DNA from: Proteles cristata cristata
Taxonomy: Eukaryota > Chordata > Mammalia > Carnivora > Hyaenidae
Direction of reading: 5' to 3'
NCBI GenBank assembly: GCA_017311185.1
Contig: JAESUZ010002694.1
Location: 1-64,000 of the forward strand
Length of the DNA: 64,000 nt
Under the pieces are notes generated by a model that searched no databases, had not been told where the DNA came from, and was given only the letters and a program-made list of their open reading frames with translations. How positions within the stretch are numbered: the stretch's first letter is position 1; each line of letters starts with the position of its first letter. This document shows, piece by piece, positions 57,565 to 64,000 of the stretch. The position numbers and the translations under genes were made by a program.

Positions 57565-57785
57565 ATGGTTAACCAACATTTGCTGGATGTGTGACCTTGA
57601 ATACATTTCTTAACTTTTCTCAGCCCAAATTTCTACGTTGGTAAAATGGGGATAATCCTCACTTGCTCATACTGTTGCATGATTCAGTGAGGAAATACAT
57701 AAATGCAAAGCGTGTAACAGACTGTCTAGGATACAGTAAGTGCCGGATGTTAGTTTATTGTTACTGCTGTTATCATCACTGTGAA
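57565..57785 (+). mobile_element. MIR relic
   Basis: Sense MIR text: 'gctggatgtgtgaccttga', 'cttaacttttctcagccc', 'gtaaaatggggataatcctc' and 'gatacagtaagtgccgga', ending 'gttattgttactg' in outline. Confidence 0.75.
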
Positions 57786-60218
57786 CTTGTGTGGTGATGG
57801 GGTGGCCTTCGCAGGGTGAGGGGGTGAGGCCAGCACAGGAGGCGGGGCAGAGAGCTGTACAATGGCGATAGAAGTTGCAGAAAGTGGTAGGCCAGCTCCT
57901 GGCTTCTAGTCCCCGTTCTCTGCTAGCAAACTATGCAGTCGTCAGCAACCACTCACCTCTCTGACTCAGAGTTCAGATACCTGCCTGTGTCTTGTTACAT
58001 GTGTTTGGACTAAGAAATCTCCATTTTTTTCCTCAGTTACAAATTTCATTCTATGTGAGCCAGCATCGCTATTTCCACAGCATTCTAGAATGCGCGGGTT
58101 TTAGCTATTGCAAGGGACTAATCGTGGCAGTCAAGATGCCCAGAATCTGATAACTGCCAGTGCCAGCCTGTCCCCTGGATCCAGCCGTGTGCAGCGCGCA
58201 GGCGGGTCACCCAGATCCAGCTGTGTACAGCTGGTGGGCGGGAGGGCTGCGGCAGGCCTCGCGAGGAGTGGGTACTTGGGGGTGCAGAAGTGTGGTCCAG
58301 CCCTGCTCTGTTATCGCTTCCTCTCATTTACTGAGGTGGTGTTGGGTATCACTCCCTCCAGTCCCTCAGACAGGGTGTCACACATTTGCCATCAGAGCAG
58401 GTCATATGCCAATGGAGAACAGCTGAGCGAAATAAATTGATGTGCCATAAATGCAATAGTAATTCATTTCACTGGATCAAAGAAATCAATTGATAGTTTT
58501 TCCTCAGTTACTTGAGCAAATAATGAGCCTTTCAGGACTAAAATTAAATAGAACTCATTGGGCAGGTACCATAGCAGGGCTTAATTTTTTTTTTTTTTTA
58601 AACAGATGTCTAGTCTTTTAGGGGGATATCCCCACAGACTGGGTGAGGCAGCCATCCCTCCCAGAGCTGAGTACCACACGGTTGTAGGGCCGGAGCAGCT
58701 GAGGTGTCTGAGGCCTCTCTCCCTCAAGGTAAAACTGCCAGTGTTAACCACTGCACAGTTTATTTTCAGAAATGGTCTTCAGATTTACTTTTCAGTGAAA
58801 AATTTTGGACAAATCTGCCCTTGGTATAAAGCATATTTCACAGAACCTGTTCTCTTGGGTCACCCAGGGCCAGGGTCCCGAAGGAAGAAAGGGCACGTGG
58901 GGACACAGCAGTGTCCTCACAGGTATAGGATGATAATGTGCACTTTGGCCTGTGTCCCGCCGCTGAGCAGAGCTAAGATTAGCATGCAGGATTACCACCG
59001 GGAAGATGTCATGAAGTTCTGGAAACAAGTCTAGGTCAGCGAGAACTGAACGCGTGGCACTGAGCTCCCTTTTACTGGGAATGTGTGAACAAAGCCGAGA
59101 CCCTCTTTTCCGGGAACTCTGGGGGTCCACAATGGCGGATTGCCAGGCCACATGAGCACACACACATTCACGTTGTGCAGAAGCCAGCGTGGACACTCCT
59201 GTATTAATCAGGAGACGGAGGTGCAGGGAACCACTCACTGATGCATCAGATGAATTACAGCCTGGTGTGGATGAACAGAGTTTCCCTGGCTGTGTGTTAG
59301 GAATCTCTGTCCCTTTGTAGTCTGGTGGGCCAAGGCTGTGACTTCAGGGAATGTTTAGGGACCCATGTATCTCCCATCTCCTCCATCTTTAGTTAGATGT
59401 AGAATTGTTTCATTGGAACTCAACTCCATGTGGTATCAAGACCCCTTGAAAATAGCACCTGATAGATCAAGAACAAAGGAAAAAAAAAAACTAGCACAAA
59501 ATTCCTCAAATTATTTGGGTTTATTCTTCTTTATCCTTCTGAAAACAGTAGAACTTTCACAAGCAGGAGGAACAATAACACAGGTGAAACAGAACAGTGG
59601 ACAAATGTCTGTAAGCTGCAGGCCCCCAGGTGACAAGGTTGAGCACGCTTGCATGCATCTTGTTAAACCATGGACTATAAATGAGGAGTATCTGCACAGA
59701 TGATCTGCAAGAGAGATGGCGGTGAAGCAGCCCAAGATTGGCAAGATAAACGGGGGGTGGGGGGGGTGGCGTGGCATTTAAATCGTACAGCTTTTTAGTA
59801 GCAAGACAGTAGAAACTCCTGATGTTGTAAGAAAAATTCCTGACACCAGATCACCAAATTCCATAGTAATGACAACAGTGCAACAACCCCCAAGTGGAAG
59901 CTGTGATCCCATTCAGCTCACCAAACATATTCTTTTCTTTTTTTGAAACAGAATATTTGAGATCTACCTAATGAGGTAGAATGCTGGGAACTTTTTTCTA
60001 TGTGTGTATTTTTCTTCATACTTAGGAAGTATTGGATGTATTGCCTAAAATGGCATTTTATTAATTTCCTTCTTGGTTTAGGGAAGATGCACTTACACTG
60101 CCTTATGATCCTCATATAGAAAATGGGACCTCTGTAAAGAGGAGTAACAAGCAGTGTTGTATACTAGTTCTTTAGTAATGTTTTTATACTGACATTCAGG
60201 ATGTGTATCTGTTACAAT
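57786..60218. other. Unassigned sequence with a possible exon
   Basis: No repeat body is recognised over 2.4 kb. A candidate exon at 58606-58728 is listed separately. A G-rich tract (G6, T, G8) lies at 59752-59766 after 'ATGGCGGTGAAGCAGCCC' (59716), which opens a 21-codon frame of no recognised kind. Confidence 0.4.
58606..58728 (+). other. Candidate internal exon (speculative)
   Basis: A T-rich tract at 58584-58599 followed by AAACAG forms a strong 3' splice-site context ending at 58605. A donor match CTCAAG/GTAAAA follows at 58728/58729. The segment between is 123 bp, a multiple of three, and open in the frame that starts with ATG at 58606 (first residues MSSLLGGYPHR). That frame stays open for 142 codons to a TAG at 59032-59034, so the same stretch could also be a last exon. 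No domain is recognised, and such pairs arise by chance in introns, so this is weak. Confidence 0.15.
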
Positions 60219-60427
60219 CTTTTTTAATGTTTATTCATTTTTGAGAGATAGTGTGAGCAGGGGGGATGTGGAGGAGGCAAAGAGGGAGACACAGAATCCA
60301 AAACAGGCTCCAGGCTCTGAGTTGCCAGCACAGAGCCTGATGTGGGGCTTGATCTCACAAACCATGAGATCATGACCAGGCCAAAACCAGGAGTCGGATG
60401 CTTAACCAATTGAGCCACTCAGGCGCT
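60219..60427 (-). mobile_element. SINEC-type SINE
   Basis: Minus-strand copy with T-run and 'atgtttattcatttttgag', 'aaaacaggctccaggctc', 'gagatcatgaccaggcc' and head 'gagccactcaggcgc'. No convincing flanking duplication remains. Confidence 0.92.
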
Positions 60428-63079
60428 ATTCAAGAATTCTTTCTTGACCATGATCCTGCATCACTAAATGGTCATTTAGAATGCCATGTTCTATCGATGT
60501 GAGTAAAAACAGAATGCTTCTAATTTAATAAAATATACTAAATTACCTTCAAGTTAACACGTAGTGAATTCATCTACAGATAAATCAGTTTACAGATAGT
60601 TCGCAGATGATGTGACTTGTGTGATTTAATCGAATGTTGTTTTTAACTTTAATTTTGTCCAGGGAAGAGTTACAGCTTTTACAGATGTCATGAAATGAAA
60701 AGTCTGGCCTTGATCTCTTGCACCCTTATTTTAGAAGAAAGGATGTTTGGAGAGTATGTAATTTCTTTCAGATAGAATAAGGAGAAAATACCTGTCTTCT
60801 GTATAAAATTAAATAGATGGCAACTTTGAACTTGGCCTCATTGCTTCATGCTGAAAGTTGTCCCCAGGTACTGATTAGGTTATAAAACCTGTCAAGTATA
60901 AACATGTGATTAGTTCATTTAGGCTCTCCTTAGTAGCTGTGCTAGTAAAATGGGCTAGATAATGCTGCAGCATTAAACTGCATAAAAATCTTAGTCAATT
61001 CATTGAAAGATTATTTCCTACGCTGTTTCTCCAGCAAGGTCAGAAGGGGACTCCTATCGCTTGTTACCCAGGTGGAGAGGGATTCTTAACCCACGGTTTC
61101 ATACTCATTAGTAGAAGGAGAGAGTGCTGAATCTAACACTGGCTGCTACTGATGGAATTGACATTTCTGCTGACTTTTACTGGCCAAAGGTCACAGGCCA
61201 TGTCTCACTTCAGATGTGGGGGCATGAAATCTCACTATGTGACCAGAAGGCAGAGAGCCAGGAAGGTATTTAGCAATTAGAATTAATGATAGAACACGCT
61301 GAATCTTGTCTCTAGGTCATTGTCAGATAACTCTACATATATCTCTTTAGTGTCAGAAACTAAAGATTATGTGTCCAGTGTTTTTTGAGAATTGACAGAT
61401 TAAGTTACATTCTGGATGTATGTCAAGCATTTTTTTTTTTTTTTTAAACTCAGGATACTGTCATGTTATAGAGTTCACTTGGATCCAGTGACATCATTTA
61501 GCTCCAAGTAAAATGGCGGGAATGAGGTCATGACAGGATGATCTTCCACATTCAGTCATTGGATAGTCTCACTAAACAAATCCACACAGGGGGCAAGTTA
61601 AATTTGAGTTATCTGCTTAGAAGGGGCAGGTTGGGTGAAATCAGGAAGGGGGGTTGGCATGGAGGAGTAAGACTGCAGGAGGTGCTTACTGGCTCAGAGG
61701 AGAAAGGGGCCAGATGGCAGCCTTGGCCAAGACAGACTCGACAGCAGCAGGTGAGGAGAGACTTCACGTTGGCGTGGTTCTGAGACTGTTCCAGAAGGAA
61801 AGGGTGTAAACCATGCGCCCAGCCATGGCTGACCTGACTGTAAATCCTGTGGTTCCAGAGGGCAGTTTCTCCACATCTGCTCTCCGCTCACATCTTTCCA
61901 TTTCAGTGATAATATTTTTTTTTCTTAATAGCAGGCAGGAAATAATTAGAAATGTTTATATTTTTTTTCCTAGTAAGCTTTGGTTAAATTTTTCTTATGC
62001 CAATTTGAAATGCTTTGAAAATAGTGGCTTTGGTTAGTAAAATTTCAATATTTTGCCTGTATCTCCTTTAAAGAAAGATTGCATTTTATCAACACATTGG
62101 GTATTTTGTAAATTATTTTATGTTCCTAATTTATCTACTTCATGCATTCATCGTATGTGGGTTTCTAATGCATGTATATAATTATTTTAAATTTTGTAGA
62201 AATATTCTGAGTAAAAATGTAAAATATGTGTTATTTCATCATAAAGCACAGAACATAAATTTTTTCAGTTATTACTTAAACTTGTAATAAAATGTAATAG
62301 ACCTGAATCTCTATATTAAGAGATTTCCCCCAAAGTTGAGGAGTATGTAAAATAATTTGCCCTTATGCTATCAGAGAGAGACATTCCTTATTTAACCGTA
62401 GACACCTGATCCAGAGACTACTCCGCAGGCCTATTTACTACTTCAATTTCTTCCTGCTCAAAATTATAGGAATTTTTGAATGCCTCATTAATCTTTAAGA
62501 ATCTACTCAGTGGTGTTGCAAAATCACACTCCCTCATGTACAAGAGGCCCACATATTTTATGCATCCTACAGTTACATTTTGTAGAGAATGATAAAGCTG
62601 TGGTAAAGAAGAGATGTAAATGGAGAATGAAACAAAGGGTTTTTTTTCTAGTTGTTTTCCTTAACTGGGTATAACTGTTTTCCTTAACTGGGTATTTTAT
62701 GGTATTTTATAACTGGGATTTTAATGCTTATAATTTTTGCAACAAGCATTTTCCTGTTGTTTGAAACAGGGATGGCATGAGGAGAAAGTGCATATAAGGA
62801 AAGTTAAGACGAGGTAATGGGCCTCAAAAGTTAGGAACAGGTGGTAGACAGGATTTCTGCAAAGTTTCATTAAATCTGGTGGTTTTGATTTTTCCAATCC
62901 TCCCCATCCCCTTTGTCAGTGTTACCTTTGAAAACAGTTTTTTTAGGGGGTGGGAAGGTCTTCCAAAGTTTCTGATTGTGCGAGAGGCTTGAATCATTTC
63001 AATGCATCACACCCTGTATTTATTCTCGCTGCACAGGATGTATCCCGCTTGAAGTACTGTGTTGTAATTGGCTGTTTAC
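60428..63079. other. Unassigned AT-rich sequence, 2.6 kb
   Basis: No SINE, L1 or gene is recognised. A T-run lies at 61430-61445 and a 23-bp tandem duplication at 62654-62695. Confidence 0.45.
62654..62695 (+). repeat. Tandem duplication, 23-bp period
   Basis: gttttccttaactgggtat appears at 62654-62672 and again at 62677-62695 without change, followed by a partial third phrase 'ggtattttataactggg'. Recent local duplication. Confidence 0.95.
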
Positions 63080-63195
63080 TAAAGTTTATCTCTGGTAGGG
63101 CAGAAACTGTCTCTTGCTATCCATTCATCTCTAGCACATGCAAAGTAATTGATGCCTTTTTGGTGTGTGATAAATGTTTGTTGAATGAATGAACA
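63080..63195 (+). mobile_element. L2 3' end, well preserved
   Basis: 'gtagggcagaaactgtctc', 'catctctagcacatgcaaag' and the terminal 'aaatgtttgttgaatgaatg' match the L2 3' terminus. It is the clearest L2 end in the window. Confidence 0.78.
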
Positions 63196-64000
63196 ATTAA
63201 TACTTAGCCTGGTCGAATGTAATGAGTTGTGTGCGTTGGAATTACTTAGACGTAAAAGATGGAGGGAAAGGTAAACCTCTAGGTCAGAATTGTTGGGTGG
63301 AATTCTTTCCTCTCTTCTATGCTTGCATTTTTCAGCCAGTGAAAAGATACTTATCCAGGAAATAGGATTTCTGAGTTGCAATGTCAGTCTTACAAGTAGT
63401 TCCTTTTGTGATGGTGGACACATTTGTAAACTACCCTAAGCGTTTGTTTCTGCATTTGTGAAAAGTCAAAGTTAGCTGTGTGATTGACAGGATCCTCTAA
63501 GTAACAACGTCATAGGACGATGCAAAAAGTCCTCCCCCGCCTTATCACTGGAGTTGCTTAACTGGGGAACAGGTCCTCCCACAAGGTAGAGAGGGCCCTG
63601 CCCTCTTCTGTCACATTTCAGAAAGCTTGGAAGCAGGAAAACAGTTATGCGTTCTCCTGACTCTTTGGACAAAACAAGAAATGTCTGTGTGTTCCCAAGA
63701 ATGCCAGAGGTTTCAGAACGGACGCGGAAGCATGTTTCAGAAGGCAGTGCGCAAGTGAGACGGCAGGACCCAGCCGGTAAAGTGGTCTCTTGAAGTGAAT
63801 GGCCGAGGTCAGTGGGGCACCTTCTCTACTCCCAGCCACTCAAGAACCCCCATTTCTCTGAAGTTCCCGCCTTGTCCCAGGGCCTTGCAGCACCTAGTCT
63901 CCCACCGGGGAGGAAGTGAAAGCTGTTGAGAGCACATGTGCCCTAGAGATAGCACATCTCTTTCCTTCTGTCTTTGTTTTTCTTTTGGGGAAGTTAGATG
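63196..64000. other. Unassigned sequence
   Basis: No gene or repeat is recognised. 63700-63930 is somewhat more CpG-containing than its surroundings, with 'acggacgcggaagcatg' near 63719, but lacks a promoter-like cluster. Confidence 0.4.

Noticed and set aside
61690..61725. GGGCCAGATGGCAG as a CTCF site
   Set aside because: The first three core positions do not fit (GGG instead of CCA); only the AGATGGCAG half matches.
1..64000. CRISPR arrays, prokaryotic operons, phage or plasmid features
   Set aside because: Nothing of the kind is present. Repeats are mammalian SINE, LINE and microsatellite types, and coding density is near zero.
1..64000. Endogenous retrovirus with gag, pol or env
   Set aside because: No frame shows protease, reverse transcriptase, integrase or envelope signatures, and no paired LTRs were found. 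Some unnamed old repeats could be solo LTR relics but this could not be established.

Overview
The window is vertebrate nuclear DNA, almost certainly from a carnivoran and most likely a cat-like (feliform, probably felid) genome. The main reason is about 28 copies of a tRNA-Lys-derived carnivore SINE (SINEC type) on both strands. Each has a head reading 'cctgggtggctcag', a pol III B-box like 'ggttcgagcccc', a CT-rich body and an A-rich tail. L1 3' ends of carnivore type are also present, and the copy at 56427-56798 resembles the young L1 3'UTR I associate with cats. Species was not tested by any search.

No protein-coding gene can be supported. Open frames are short, overlap repeats, or sit in a GC-rich tandem array that lacks stop codons. 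The window reads as an intergenic region or a large intron. No tRNA, rRNA or snRNA gene, CRISPR array or bacterial feature is present.

Layout. 1-22 kb: AT-rich unique sequence with SINEs, two minus-strand L1 3' ends (5.0-5.8 and 14.3-15.3 kb), ancient MIR and L2 relics, and (CA)n/(GT)n arrays. 22.7-25.05 kb: a CpG-rich island, the only strongly GC-rich part. It holds a CTCF-consensus match, an inserted SINE, a ~700-bp C-rich minisatellite, GC boxes, a second CTCF-like match, and a transcribed-looking edge ending in a good splice donor. 25-45 kb: unique sequence with SINEs, MIR/L2 relics and an old L1 3'UTR split by a SINE (36.7-37.4 kb). 45.3-46.4 kb: an L2 relic, then a plus-strand L1 end with an expanded TA/TG microsatellite. 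48.4-51.9 kb: two adjacent old L1-type relics on the minus strand. 52-64 kb: unique sequence, SINEs, and a young minus-strand L1 at 56.4 kb that appears to carry a 3' transduction.

The most interesting items are the L1 insertion with an apparent ~135-bp 3' transduction (56260-56814) and the CpG island with its minisatellite between two same-direction CTCF-like sites (22.8-25.05 kb). I did not find a new multi-gene system. Repeat family names come from remembered consensus sequences, so subfamily names are avoided and element ends are good to about 5-20 bp.
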